Positions 15,341 through 23,669 are shown, counted from the first letter of the stretch. The stretch: 43,080 nucleotides of DNA from Sulfurovum sp. (GCA_026996325.1 JALWLU010000118.1:1-43080); one strand, 5' to 3'. Translations and numbers: made by a program. The notes: generated from the letters alone by a model not told the origin.

Positions 15341-17414
15341 AAATGATCCCCACCTCTACTTCAACCGCGAACTAAGCTGGCTGCAGTTCAACTCCCGTGT
15401 GCTGGCACAAGCGCTCGATGAGACACTGCCCCCGCTGGAACGTCTGAAGTTTCTTGCCATCTACGGTACGAACCTCGATGAGTTCTACATGATACGTGTC
15501 GCAGGCCTCAAAGCGCTCTTCAAAGCACGCGTACAGGAGACCGGTCCAGACCGTCTCACGCCTGCTGAGCAGCTGGCACAGATACGCGCCTATCTGCATA
15601 AGGAGCATGACATTCTGGAGTCGTGCTACACCTCCATCATCTCAGAGCTTCACAGCCACGGCGTGCATATCAAGAACTTCGAAGCGCTCTCCGATGCCCA
15701 GAAAGAGGAGATAAAAGAGATATTCTTCGAAGAGATCTATCCTGTCATCATCCCCATCGCCATCGACGCCACGCACCCCTTTCCGCACCTGAACAACCTC
15801 AGTTTCGCGCTGGCGATTACCCTTGAAGATGAGTCAGGACACATTAAACACGGCCTCATCCGTATTCCACGCATTCTGCCGCGCTTCATTCAGATTGACC
15901 ACACCTTCATCCCCATCGAAAGCGTTGTCGAGCACTTCACCACGGAGCTCTTCCCCGGCTTCACCCCGCTGGCCTCCACACCGTTCAGGGTAACGCGTAA
16001 CGCCGATATCGAAATAGAAGAGGAGGAGGCCGACGACTTTCTGGAGATCCTGCAGGAGGGACTGCGCTCACGCAACAAAGGCTCGCTTATCCGTCTTGAA
16101 CTCCTCGAAGGGGTCGATGAGGACCTGCTGCACTTCCTGCTGACCCACCTCAACCTCAACGAACACGACATCTACCCCTACAAGAGCCTGCCGCTCAATC
16201 TCGGGGCACTCTGGCAGATTGTCGGTGACAAACAGCTCTCTCACCTTGTCCTGCCTACGTTCAGCCCCAAGATCCTGCCGCCTTTTGACAGTGAAAATGT
16301 CTTCGAAGCCATCGAAAAGCAGGATATCGTACTGTACCACCCCTTCGACAGTTTCGAGCCGGTAGTACAGTTCATCAAGCAGGCTGCCGCAGACAACGAC
16401 ACCATCGCCATACGGATGACACTCTACCGCGCCGGACAGAAGTCACCCATCGTCAAGGCGCTCATCGATGCGGCGCGTGACGGCAAGCAGGTGACGGTAC
16501 TGGTCGAACTCAAAGCACGCTTCGATGAAGAGAACAACCTGCGCTGGGCGAAGGCGCTCGAAGATGCCGGTGCGCATGTCGTTTACGGCATCCCGGGGCT
16601 CAAAGTCCACGCCAAGATAGCCCAGGTCATCAAGCGCCGCGGCCGCAAACTGCAAAGCTACGTGCACCTTGCCACAGGCAACTACAACCCCAGCACAGCC
16701 AAGATCTACACCGACATCTCCTACTTCACCGCAAAAGAGGCCATCTCCACCGATGCGACACATTTTTTCCATTTCCTCACGGGTTTCTCGACCTACACGA
16801 AGCTGGATACCCTCTTTATGTCCCCGGTACAGATCAAGCCGAAGCTCATCAAGCTCATCGAAAAGGAGAGCCAGCTTGGCAAAGAGGGGCACATCATTCT
16901 CAAAGCCAACTCGCTGGTGGACCAGGACATCATCAAAACCCTCTACAAAGCTTCGCAAAAAGGGTGCCGCGTCGATCTCATCATCCGCGGTATCTGCTGC
17001 CTCAAGCCGGGTGTCAAGGGGGTCAGTGAAAACATAAAAGTCTCCTCCATCATCGGAAAATACCTCGAACATCCGCGCATCTACTGGTTCAAGCACCAGA
17101 AGGTCAAGACCTACATCTCCAGTGCCGACCTCATGCCGCGCAACCTTGTGCGCCGTGTCGAGCTGATGACACCGATTCTCGAACCTAACCTCTCACAGAA
17201 GATCGAACAGATTTTGATGCTGCAGCTGGCGGACAATCAGCTGCGCTGGGAGTTGCAGGAGAGTGGAGAATACGTCAAGGTTCCCGCACTTGGCAAGAAG
17301 ATCGACAACCACAAGATCCTCGAACAGTACGTTAACCGTATTCATGACAAGACCAAAAAAGAGACGCCTGACTATGTCAGCCGTCTGGCAAACCGTATTT
17401 TGAAAGAAGGATAA
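15330..17414 (+). CDS. ppk: Polyphosphate kinase 1
   Basis: 694 residues, normal for PPK1. N-terminal YFNRELSWLQFNSRVL, then the middle and C-terminal phospholipase-D-like domains: MTLYRAGQKSPIVKALIDAA, LVELKARFDEENNLRWA, and the catalytic histidine region GLKVHAKIAQVIKRRG followed by HLATGNYNPSTAKIYTD. LEHPRIYWFKHQ near residue 570 holds the second conserved histidine region. It reversibly makes polyphosphate from ATP. The ATG at 15330 lies in a perfect 15-bp hairpin. The stop is two bases before the carbonic-anhydrase-like gene, so these two form an operon. Confidence 0.96.
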   Translation: MVDLNDPHLYFNRELSWLQFNSRVLAQALDETLPPLERLKFLAIYGTNLDEFYMIRVAGLKALFKARVQETGPDRLTPAEQLAQIRAYLHKEHDILESCYTSIISELHSHGVHIKNFEALSDAQKEEIKEIFFEEIYPVIIPIAIDATHPFPHLNNLSFALAITLEDESGHIKHGLIRIPRILPRFIQIDHTFIPIESVVEHFTTELFPGFTPLASTPFRVTRNADIEIEEEEADDFLEILQEGLRSRNKGSLIRLELLEGVDEDLLHFLLTHLNLNEHDIYPYKSLPLNLGALWQIVGDKQLSHLVLPTFSPKILPPFDSENVFEAIEKQDIVLYHPFDSFEPVVQFIKQAAADNDTIAIRMTLYRAGQKSPIVKALIDAARDGKQVTVLVELKARFDEENNLRWAKALEDAGAHVVYGIPGLKVHAKIAQVIKRRGRKLQSYVHLATGNYNPSTAKIYTDISYFTAKEAISTDATHFFHFLTGFSTYTKLDTLFMSPVQIKPKLIKLIEKESQLGKEGHIILKANSLVDQDIIKTLYKASQKGCRVDLIIRGICCLKPGVKGVSENIKVSSIIGKYLEHPRIYWFKHQKVKTYISSADLMPRNLVRRVELMTPILEPNLSQKIEQILMLQLADNQLRWELQESGEYVKVPALGKKIDNHKILEQYVNRIHDKTKKETPDYVSRLANRILKEG

Positions 17415-17416
17415 AT

Positions 17417-17941
17417 ATGCTGCTGAAATTCAAAGAGTGGACACCCAAACTGGGTCAAAATGCATGGGTCGCACCCGGTGCCTCGGTCATCGGGCGCACA
17501 ACGATGGGAGAGGACTCCGCTGTCTGGTTTGGCTGCGTCGTGCGCGGTGATGTACACTTCATCACCATCGGTGACCGCACCAACATTCAGGACCTCAGCA
17601 TGATCCACGTCACCCACCACAAGCGTGACGATATGACCGACGGGAACCCTACCGTCATCGGCAATGATGTCACCGTAGGGCACCGTGTCATGCTGCACGG
17701 CTGCACCATCGAGGATGCCTGCCTGATCGGTATGAGTGCCACCATCCTTGACGGAGCGGTCATCGGCAAAGAGTCCATCGTCGGCGCAGGAAGCCTCGTA
17801 ACGAAGAACAAAAAGTTCCCGCCACGAAGTCTCATTATGGGAAGCCCCGCAAAAGTGGTACGCGAACTGACCGATGAGGAGGTAGCGGAGCTGTACGCTT
17901 CGGCACGGCGGTATATGGAGTTCAAGAACGAGTACCAATAA
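17417..17941 (+). CDS. Gamma-carbonic anhydrase family protein (left-handed beta-helix)
   Basis: 174 residues with hexapeptide repeats forming a left-handed beta-helix. CVVRGDVHFITIGDRTNIQD, MIHVTHH and VTVGHRVMLHGCTI contain the Arg, Gln and three His positions that bind the metal in the YrdA/CaiE/gamma-CA family. Many members lack proven carbonic anhydrase activity. It starts two bases after the ppk stop, implying co-translation. Its TAA stop runs into a tandem array of agtgcta. Confidence 0.85.
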   Translation: MLLKFKEWTPKLGQNAWVAPGASVIGRTTMGEDSAVWFGCVVRGDVHFITIGDRTNIQDLSMIHVTHHKRDDMTDGNPTVIGNDVTVGHRVMLHGCTIEDACLIGMSATILDGAVIGKESIVGAGSLVTKNKKFPPRSLIMGSPAKVVRELTDEEVAELYASARRYMEFKNEYQ

Positions 17942-17994
17942 GTGCTAAGTGCTAAGTGCTAAGTGCTAAGTGCTAAGTGCTAAGTGCTAAGTGC
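17941..17994 (+). repeat. Tandem heptamer array agtgcta, 7.7 copies
   Basis: Seven perfect copies of agtgcta plus agtgc, beginning at the last base of the preceding stop codon. TAA appears every 7 bases, so all three forward frames are closed within 21 bases. Period and placement are as in the other arrays but the unit is different. Confidence 0.92.
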
Positions 17995-18030
17995 AGATTT
18001 TCAGACTTTGGTTAAAGTGAAACTTAAAGG

Positions 18031-18126
18031 TCGTCATTCCTGACTTGATCAGGAATCTTGACTTCAAACAAAAAAGAGACATTGCATCCCATACATCAAG
18101 ATCCCGCATCGAGTGCAGGATGACGA
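18031..18126 (+). repeat. Cloverleaf-like REP element
   Basis: Outer stem TCGTCAT (18031-18037) with ATGACGA (18120-18126); arm ATTCCTGA-CTTGA-TCAGGAAT (18036-18056); pairing of ATCTTGA (18055-18061) with TCAAGAT (18095-18101); and a second arm ATCCCGCA-TCGAG-TGCAGGAT. Arms compete in part. It resembles dispersed palindromic repeats beginning GTCATTCC that are common in bacterial genomes. It ends 26 bases before the EI24-like gene. Confidence 0.65.
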
Positions 18127-18151
18127 AAAGCATTATAAAAGGACACACACC

Positions 18152-18820
18152 ATGAACCAAACCATAACCAAAAGCTTCAGGGACATCTTCTCCAGAACCG
18201 TCCTCTTCTTTACGCTGAAGGTCACCCTAATATCTGCAGCTATCACAGCGGTTGTCGTATGGCTCTTTGGAAGCTTTCTGACAGGCTTTGTCAAGGGCTA
18301 TCTGAGCTGGATTCCATGGGAGTGGCTGCAAACAACCGGTGCGTCCGTTGCGACTGTCGCGATCGCCTATATGCTCTTCATCATCACTATCTCCATCGTT
18401 ACCTCCCTGATGATCGAACCGCTGCTTATCAAACTGGCAGCCAAACACTACCCAAATCAACCGGTGACAGGATCACCAAGCATTACAAAGTCACTGCTGC
18501 TGAGCCTCAAAGCGGGTCTCATCTTCTTGGTCATCTTTCTCTTCACCTTTCCTGTGATGTTCATTCCGCTGGTTGGTGCACTCTGGATGCTCTGGCTCTG
18601 GTCACTGCTGATTAAAGAGCCTACCCTCTACGATGTCGGCTCCCTCTTTATCAGCGATAAAGCGGAACTCAAAGCCAAAAAGAAGGGAACCACCCTGCTT
18701 TCGATGATCGCTGCGGCATTCAACTACATCCCTGTTGTCAACATCTTTGCTGCGGTCTTTGCGCAGATACTCTTTTTGCACCACGTCTTAAGTAGTGAGG
18801 AGGTAGGAAGTAGGAAGTAG
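18152..18820 (+). CDS. EI24/CysZ-like integral membrane protein
   Basis: 222 residues from the ATG at 18152, which has AAAAGGA upstream; an upstream GTG at 18113 falls inside a repeat and is rejected. Four or more hydrophobic segments and the fold of the EI24 domain family, whose best known bacterial member, CysZ, takes up sulfate. No cys genes are near, so substrate is unknown. The last residues, EEVGSRK, and the TAG stop are encoded by a gtaggaa heptamer array, so the natural C terminus has probably been replaced by repeat sequence. Confidence 0.8.
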   Translation: MNQTITKSFRDIFSRTVLFFTLKVTLISAAITAVVVWLFGSFLTGFVKGYLSWIPWEWLQTTGASVATVAIAYMLFIITISIVTSLMIEPLLIKLAAKHYPNQPVTGSPSITKSLLLSLKAGLIFLVIFLFTFPVMFIPLVGALWMLWLWSLLIKEPTLYDVGSLFISDKAELKAKKKGTTLLSMIAAAFNYIPVVNIFAAVFAQILFLHHVLSSEEVGSRK

Positions 18821-18998
18821 GAAGTAGGAAGTAGGAGTTTTTCATACTCCTATTAAATCTTACCTTGAATCTTATCTGGAAGCGAATGCTTTAGCTTCGC
18901 CCTTACGTCATACAATCAACTAACGTTCAGCGGGGCTAAAGCCTCCGATTCCAAAACACAAAAATCGAAACTCCTACCTCCTACCTCCTACTTCCTCC
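18803..18998. repeat. Inverted pair of gtaggaa heptamer arrays between convergent genes
   Basis: Forward gtaggaa units at 18803-18836 and reverse ctcctac units at 18971-18998 enclose about 135 bases holding an imperfect inverted repeat with GCTTTAGC (about 18888-18895) and GCTAAAGC (about 18943-18950). Both flanking genes end inside the arrays. No gene is seen within. Confidence 0.8.
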
Positions 18999-19774
18999 CT
19001 CTTCATTCTTCTGCTCTTCTTGCTCGACGCCGAAAACTGCAGCAGATCGTCGGTCGTTTTGACATATTCGGGCAGTGTTTCAAAGCTTTTGAGCATCACT
19101 TTGGAGGCACACAGGGCATCCGAATAGGCGCGGTGATGGCTGGCCTCCTCCATACCCAGTGATTCGATAAGGTAGGCAAGCCCGTAGCGTTCGCTCTCGA
19201 AGGTACGCTTGGCAAGATCGATGGTGCAGAGTTTGGGGTTGCCGATGCCGCCAAGCCCGAAACGCTCGAACGAAGCGTCAAGAAAGGTGTAGTCGAAATT
19301 GGCGTTGTGAGCGACAAAAACGGCATCACCCATGAACTGGCGCAGTCCCACAAGCGCTTCACGGCGGCTTGGTGCGCCAATGAGATCTTCAGGCTCGATA
19401 CCGGTGATCTTTGTGATATACTCAGGCAGAAAGGCACACTCTACAAAGGTTTCGTAGCGGTCGATTACACTCCCCTCTTGCAGCATCACCGCACCGATCT
19501 CGATGACCTGCGACGTTCCCGGTTTGCTGCCGTTAGTTTCGATGTCGATGACGCAGTAGCGCTCTTCCTGGTAGGGGGTGAAAAAAGTCTTCAGACGGTA
19601 GGTATCCCCCTCCTGCTCGATGGGGTAACCCGATGCCTGCAGAAGCAGAAAAATAGTATCACTCTCTTCAAGCAGTGTTGTATGCTTCTGGACGATACTG
19701 CTGTACTGCGCTTCGTTCAAGACCCCTTCGTGTTTGCGAAACGCCTGTGTCAGTTCGTTAAAGACTTTTCGCAT
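18974..19774 (-). CDS. DnaQ-like 3'-5' exonuclease
   Basis: 266 residues from the ATG at 19774 (MRKVFNELTQAFRKH), overlapping the trpF 3' end by 17 bases with a GGAG ribosome site inside trpF. The exonuclease motifs of the DEDDh class are complete: CVIDIETNGSKPG, VAHNANFDYTFLD and HHRAYSDALCA. It resembles the proofreading epsilon subunit but has an extra N-terminal helical region of about 80 residues. The C-terminal EEVGGRR and stop are encoded by a heptamer array. An upstream start at 19861 is less likely. Confidence 0.85.
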   Translation of the reverse strand: MRKVFNELTQAFRKHEGVLNEAQYSSIVQKHTTLLEESDTIFLLLQASGYPIEQEGDTYRLKTFFTPYQEERYCVIDIETNGSKPGTSQVIEIGAVMLQEGSVIDRYETFVECAFLPEYITKITGIEPEDLIGAPSRREALVGLRQFMGDAVFVAHNANFDYTFLDASFERFGLGGIGNPKLCTIDLAKRTFESERYGLAYLIESLGMEEASHHRAYSDALCASKVMLKSFETLPEYVKTTDDLLQFSASSKKSRRMKREEVGGRR

Positions 19775-20348
19775 TGCGTATGAAGCGCTCCACTTTTTGG
19801 GGATCTTTTTTCCCCTTGACAGACTCCACACCGGAACTGACATCGACCCCGTAGAAACCAAAGCGCTTCACCTCATCGACATTCTCCGGTGTCAGACCGC
19901 CTGCCAGAATGATCTTCGAGCAGTCCACCTCCTCGAACCACTCCAGATTGAGCCGCTTCCCGCTGCCTCCGTACGCTTCACAGTAGGCATCTACAAGTCT
20001 GTATCGGTCCGAAAAACGGTGCACATCTTCAGGAGACTTCGCACGCACCACAGGCAGTGTCTTCGTCTCGATGAGATCGAGTGACTCCTCGTCCACATCG
20101 AAATGGATCTGCGCCAGGGAGATACCCGTATAGCGGCAGACCGTATCGATGGTCTCCACACCCTCGTTGACAAAGAGCCCCACCCGCTCGACAAAGGGCG
20201 GCAGCTGCTCGATGATATGCTGCGCATTTTTGGGGGTAATATATCGTGGCGACTTATTGTAGAAGACAAATCCAAGCGCATCCGCCCCACACGCTACCGC
20301 ATGCAGCGCGTCACGAAGATTGGTGATACCGCAGATCTTTACGCGCAA
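19758..20348 (-). CDS. trpF: Phosphoribosylanthranilate isomerase
   Basis: 196 residues, a complete TIM-barrel TrpF: N-terminal KICGITNLRDALHA with the catalytic Cys, FVFYNKSPRYI, and LAGGLTPENVDEV with GVDVSSGVES near the phosphate site. It acts in the third step of tryptophan synthesis from anthranilate. The start is TTG at 20348 with AGGGAG 6 bases upstream, and that ribosome site lies in a TCTCCCT/AGGGAGA hairpin. No other trp genes are in the window. It is followed by the overlapping exonuclease gene. Confidence 0.93.
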   Translation of the reverse strand: MRVKICGITNLRDALHAVACGADALGFVFYNKSPRYITPKNAQHIIEQLPPFVERVGLFVNEGVETIDTVCRYTGISLAQIHFDVDEESLDLIETKTLPVVRAKSPEDVHRFSDRYRLVDAYCEAYGGSGKRLNLEWFEEVDCSKIILAGGLTPENVDEVKRFGFYGVDVSSGVESVKGKKDPQKVERFIRNAKSL

Positions 20349-20449
20349 AACATCTCCCTTTTAGGGAGAGTGAATAGTGAATAGTGAATAGTGAATAGTT
20401 TTGGTAGGCTTTTCTTTCGAAAAGCTCCTATTATTTTTGCAAAATACAC
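20339..20449 (-). CDS. Putative 36-codon leader frame overlapping trpF
   Basis: A GTG at 20449 with AAAGGAGAACAGTA upstream opens a frame through the element and the stop-free strand of the array, reads through the trpF ribosome-site hairpin and stops at TAA (20341-20339), 10 bases past the trpF start. Placement is as for the frames before dnaB and ppk, but the sequence is different. Confidence 0.25.
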   Translation of the reverse strand: MYFAKIIGAFRKKSLPKLFTIHYSLFTLPKREMFCA

Positions 20450-20550
20450 TACTGTTCTCCTTTCAATAAAAGCATTGCGAAGCAATGCATACCGACACTA
20501 TTCTCTCTTAACTCTTCTCTCTTCACTTCAAAGAGGCGATCGCCTCTTTG
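20353..20550 (-). repeat. Heptamer-bounded intergenic element (rpe-trpF gap)
   Basis: Minus-strand order: palindrome over the last rpe codons (20529-20550), heptamer-like agtgaag/agagaag/agttaag units (about 20493-20528), GGTATGC with hairpin GCATTGC-TTC-GCAATGC (20469-20490), TTTTATTGAAAGGAG, then hairpin GCTTTTC/GAAAGC-type (about 20405-20428), CCTACC, reverse agtgaat units (20370-20398) and the TCTCCCT/AGGGAGA hairpin (20353-20369). Confidence 0.7.
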
Positions 20551-21164
20551 ACCCCTTTGGGGTGCTTGTAGACATACGACCCGGCAACGACGACATCCAC
20601 ACCGGCTTCGGCAAGCGTTTTGACATTGCCGTCGTTCACCCCACCGTCAACTTCGATGAGACAGTTAGGGTTGCGTTTTTCGATGAGTGCCTTGAGGCGC
20701 TGCGCCTTTTCGATGACGGAGGGGATGAACTTCTGTCCGCCAAAACCCGGGTTGACGCTCATCAGCAGCACCATATCGAGATCTTCGAGCAGAAACTCTA
20801 CCGATTCTGGCAGTGTATGGGGGTTGAGTACGATGGCGGGGCGGATACCCAGAGAGCGGATCTTCTGAATGAGACGGTGGGGGTGCTTCTCCTCTTCGAT
20901 GTGAAAGGAGATGAACTCCGGATTCATCGGGGCAAAGAGATCGACAAAGAAGCTGTTGTTCTCCACCATCAGATGAATATCAAGCGGTTTTGTCGCCGCT
21001 TTGGCGACAGCATCTACCACAACAGGACCGATGGTCAGATTGGGTACGAAGTGACCATCCATCACATCGACATGGACCAGGTCACATCCGCCGTCACAGA
21101 CAGCTTTGACATCTTCGGCAAGTTTGCCAAAATCTGCAGAAAGAATACTCGGGGCTACCAACAT
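20523..21164 (-). CDS. rpe: Ribulose-phosphate 3-epimerase
   Basis: 213 residues with the signature blocks APSILSADFGKL, HVDVMDGHFVPNLTIGP, LMSVNPGFGGQKFIPSVIEK and EVDGGVNDGNVKTL. It interconverts ribulose-5-phosphate and xylulose-5-phosphate in the pentose phosphate and Calvin-type pathways. The last codons (VKEAIASLK) form a perfect 22-bp palindrome, and the TGA stop already belongs to a heptamer unit, so the 3' end may have been remodelled by the element. It is upstream of trpF on the same strand. Confidence 0.95.
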   Translation of the reverse strand: MLVAPSILSADFGKLAEDVKAVCDGGCDLVHVDVMDGHFVPNLTIGPVVVDAVAKAATKPLDIHLMVENNSFFVDLFAPMNPEFISFHIEEEKHPHRLIQKIRSLGIRPAIVLNPHTLPESVEFLLEDLDMVLLMSVNPGFGGQKFIPSVIEKAQRLKALIEKRNPNCLIEVDGGVNDGNVKTLAEAGVDVVVAGSYVYKHPKGVKEAIASLK

Positions 21165-21224
21165 AGAAGATCCTCTGTTTAAAGTGGCGTATTATAGCAC
21201 ACCGCAGGTAAGAGCCATTGGGTC

Positions 21225-23228
21225 CTACACATCCTCATCCATACCCGGACGCTGAATGAAAACGAGTTCTATACCCTCTTCTTTTATCAGTTCGCCTATC
21301 TCCGTAACGATACGGTGGCGCATATCGCTGTAGGCAAGTTCATCCTTCGCCCTGACAAAGAAACGCAGTTCATATAGAGTACCGTGTTCGGTGTAGTCGT
21401 TGACCCCGGTAAGCATAATCTTGCTGCTGTCGACATCGGGATGGTTCTGCAGGTACTCCGAAATTTTGATATCGACCGCATCAAGCAGACTTTTTGGCGT
21501 ATCGAGCGCAAAGAGGAAACGGGTATCCACACGCATCGCTTCACGTTCGGAGTAGTTGTCGATCATCTCCTGGGTAATCTTGTTGTTTGGGATGGTCAGC
21601 ACCGTATCGCGGGTGGTGCGTATCTTTGTCGAGCGTATCCCCACATTGATGATCTTGCCGACCTCTTCGCCTATTTTGATGCGGTCTCCGGTCTTGAAAG
21701 GCCTGTCGGCGATGATGATGGCCGAACCGAAGAAGTTGGCGATAGTGTCCTTGGCCGCGATCGCGAAGGCAAGACCACCGATACCAAGACCGGCAAGTAC
21801 TGTTTTGTAGGGAATATGCAGCACTTCGGCAACGGCAAAGAGCGCTGCAGTGATCAGCAGTATACGGACGATACTGCCTGAAAGCGACACGATGATCTCA
21901 TCCACATCGGTGGAGGTGCGGCGCGCATGGATCTGAAGGACTGTGAACATAATGGTGATAAGATTGTAGAGGATCCAGGTTACCCCAATGACGATCAGCA
22001 GATAGGAGAAGGTCTTGATCAGAGAGAAGACAAGGTCCGAAAGCCCAAGCTGGTGCGCGCCAAAGAGCACCACCAGCGCGAAGATGATCATCTGCGAAGG
22101 GCGCAGAAAGCGCAGGGTGATCATCTCTTCGCTCCAGCGTTTTGTCAGGTAGAAGCGTTTCACAATAGCAAAGGTCAGCCACCTGCTTACATAACTTAGG
22201 AAAAAGGCAAACAGTACGATGAGTACCAGAAGAATGATCTGCCACAGGGCCGTATCGTACACTTTTTTAACCAAAACCGGCGAGATAGACTTGGCATAGC
22301 GCTTAAGTGTAAAATAGAGAAGGTTTTCATCTCTTACGACTGCATCCTTTTTAACCGGAAGACGCTCCATCGCTTCATAGAGTCTTTCGATATGCGCCAG
22401 TGTTTCGGGTGTGAACTGCCACCGAACCTTTCCCTCCTCTTCATAGGGGGCGATGACAATGCTGCCCAGAGGGTGGTAGAAGTAGACATAGGGAATCCTG
22501 CTCTTTGGATTGTTTGGGATCTCCTGGTAGACAGGATTGCCAATACGGTTGATGACACCAAGCAGATAGTGTGCAAGCAGCGGCGCCTGCCACTCCCAGA
22601 TAGCCGGGTCGACCCCGGAGAGGTTCATCGTCTCGATAACATGTTTCTTACCGCCACGCTCCCAGCGTTCGTTCTGCTCGATAAAGGTACGGATCGTATC
22701 TCTAGGATTGGTCAGCAAAAGGTTGCGATGGGGATCGAACTCTTTCAGGCCGTAGGCTGCCAAGAGAGTTTTGAGTTTTTCATCGAGCAGCTTCTCTTCG
22801 GGCATCACCATACGCCACACCTTCCGCTTCTTCTCTTTGCGGAAGGTCACGTCAACGCTATTGTCCGTCCCCGCCTGATGGAACGTAACCGTTACTTGGC
22901 TGCCTTCTATCTTTGGGGGAAAGTCGAACTTGTGAATAGTGCACATATCAAGCGTCTGAAAGAACTTTCGCAGCAGTATCATACGTTTGCCGTAGAAGAG
23001 TTTGCGCTGTTGGGGAGTGTAGTAGACCAGTTTCGTACCCGACTCCAGCGCGTCGTACTCTCCGTTTCTAAGCCGGTTTCCCAGCTTCAGAAAGGTATAG
23101 AGTGTATCAATGGGGGTAGCGTTGTTTTTAGGAAGTGTCGATAGGTTCGACTCTCCTGTGACCCGAACGGCAGAGACCCACTCGCCGCTTTGCAGCACGC
23201 CGAAAAAGGCATTTCCGTCCGGACTCAT
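21225..23228 (-). CDS. MscS-type mechanosensitive channel, N terminus interrupted
   Basis: 667 residues are open from the first ATG at 23228, but this is not the natural start. Further upstream the same frame continues as protein, broken only by one TAG (see next entry). The C-terminal third is a standard MscS pore and beta domain: AAKDTIANFFGSAIIIADRP and KTGDRIKIGEEVGKIINVGI with five or six membrane helices before it. The N-terminal periplasmic part is family-specific. Without the signal peptide the shortened product would probably be mislocalised. It would release solutes on osmotic downshift. Confidence 0.85.
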   Translation of the reverse strand: MSPDGNAFFGVLQSGEWVSAVRVTGESNLSTLPKNNATPIDTLYTFLKLGNRLRNGEYDALESGTKLVYYTPQQRKLFYGKRMILLRKFFQTLDMCTIHKFDFPPKIEGSQVTVTFHQAGTDNSVDVTFRKEKKRKVWRMVMPEEKLLDEKLKTLLAAYGLKEFDPHRNLLLTNPRDTIRTFIEQNERWERGGKKHVIETMNLSGVDPAIWEWQAPLLAHYLLGVINRIGNPVYQEIPNNPKSRIPYVYFYHPLGSIVIAPYEEEGKVRWQFTPETLAHIERLYEAMERLPVKKDAVVRDENLLYFTLKRYAKSISPVLVKKVYDTALWQIILLVLIVLFAFFLSYVSRWLTFAIVKRFYLTKRWSEEMITLRFLRPSQMIIFALVVLFGAHQLGLSDLVFSLIKTFSYLLIVIGVTWILYNLITIMFTVLQIHARRTSTDVDEIIVSLSGSIVRILLITAALFAVAEVLHIPYKTVLAGLGIGGLAFAIAAKDTIANFFGSAIIIADRPFKTGDRIKIGEEVGKIINVGIRSTKIRTTRDTVLTIPNNKITQEMIDNYSEREAMRVDTRFLFALDTPKSLLDAVDIKISEYLQNHPDVDSSKIMLTGVNDYTEHGTLYELRFFVRAKDELAYSDMRHRIVTEIGELIKEEGIELVFIQRPGMDEDV

Positions 23229-23483
23229 CGTAAAGGTAAATGGCTGGCTCCACTGGCGGTTTTTGGAGACTCCTTTGAGGGTATTCCCCTCAGCCTTCGC
23301 TTCTATGGTTCCATCATTTGGCTGATAGGTACCGTTGACTTCACTACCCTACTGCTGCAGATGTGCGACAAAAACGCCCTCCTGCCAAAAGACGTTCCAC
23401 TTCCCGCTCCAGTAGTGCTCCGCCGCAACGGCAACTGTCACAAACACTAACCAGACACTTAACGCTGTAAGAAATTTCCGCAC
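23229..23483 (-). pseudogene. 5' part of the MscS-type gene with an in-frame TAG
   Basis: Translating upstream of 23228 in the same frame gives a start GTG at 23483 (after AGGTGGAG), a clear signal peptide (MRKFLTALSVWLVFVTVAVAA), a W.G.W domain (HYWSGKWNVFWQEGVFVAHL), then QQ, TAG at 23351-23349, and GSEVNGTYQPNDGTIEAKAE running on into the main frame. The flanks match one continuous small beta-domain (WSG.W...V.L.Q.G..V.GTY). A CAG to TAG change is the simplest cause. Alternatives are readthrough or a sequencing error. Confidence 0.75.
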
Positions 23484-23597
23484 ACTCTCCACCTGTCGTT
23501 CTTTTTACACTATTATAACAAAAGCTTCTGATACAAAATATTTTACCGGGCAGAGCCCTTTTTATGGTGCTTAAGCGTAATTTATGGATTGCTTGTA

Positions 23598-23603
23598 TAT
23601 AAT
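23598..23603 (+). promoter_or_regulatory. Extended -10 promoter for rpmB
   Basis: TATAAT within TTGTATATAATTCGCC, 67 bases before the rpmB ATG, in an AT-rich stretch without a clear -35. Strong and expected for a ribosomal protein gene. Confidence 0.6.
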
Positions 23604-23669
23604 TCGCCACAAAATATTCGGGGCCGCATAGCATCTATGCCGTCTACATTACATACACAAGGTATCACC

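Noticed and set aside
17941-17994. CRISPR array
   Set aside because: The units are 7 bases and contiguous, with no spacers and no cas genes.
18113-18151. GTG start for the EI24-like gene
   Set aside because: It lies inside the cloverleaf repeat; the ATG at 18152 has AAAAGGA at good spacing.
23344-23634. 96-codon frame upstream of the MscS-type gene
   Set aside because: It lies in a different frame from the interrupted signal peptide and domain and shows no protein-like features itself.
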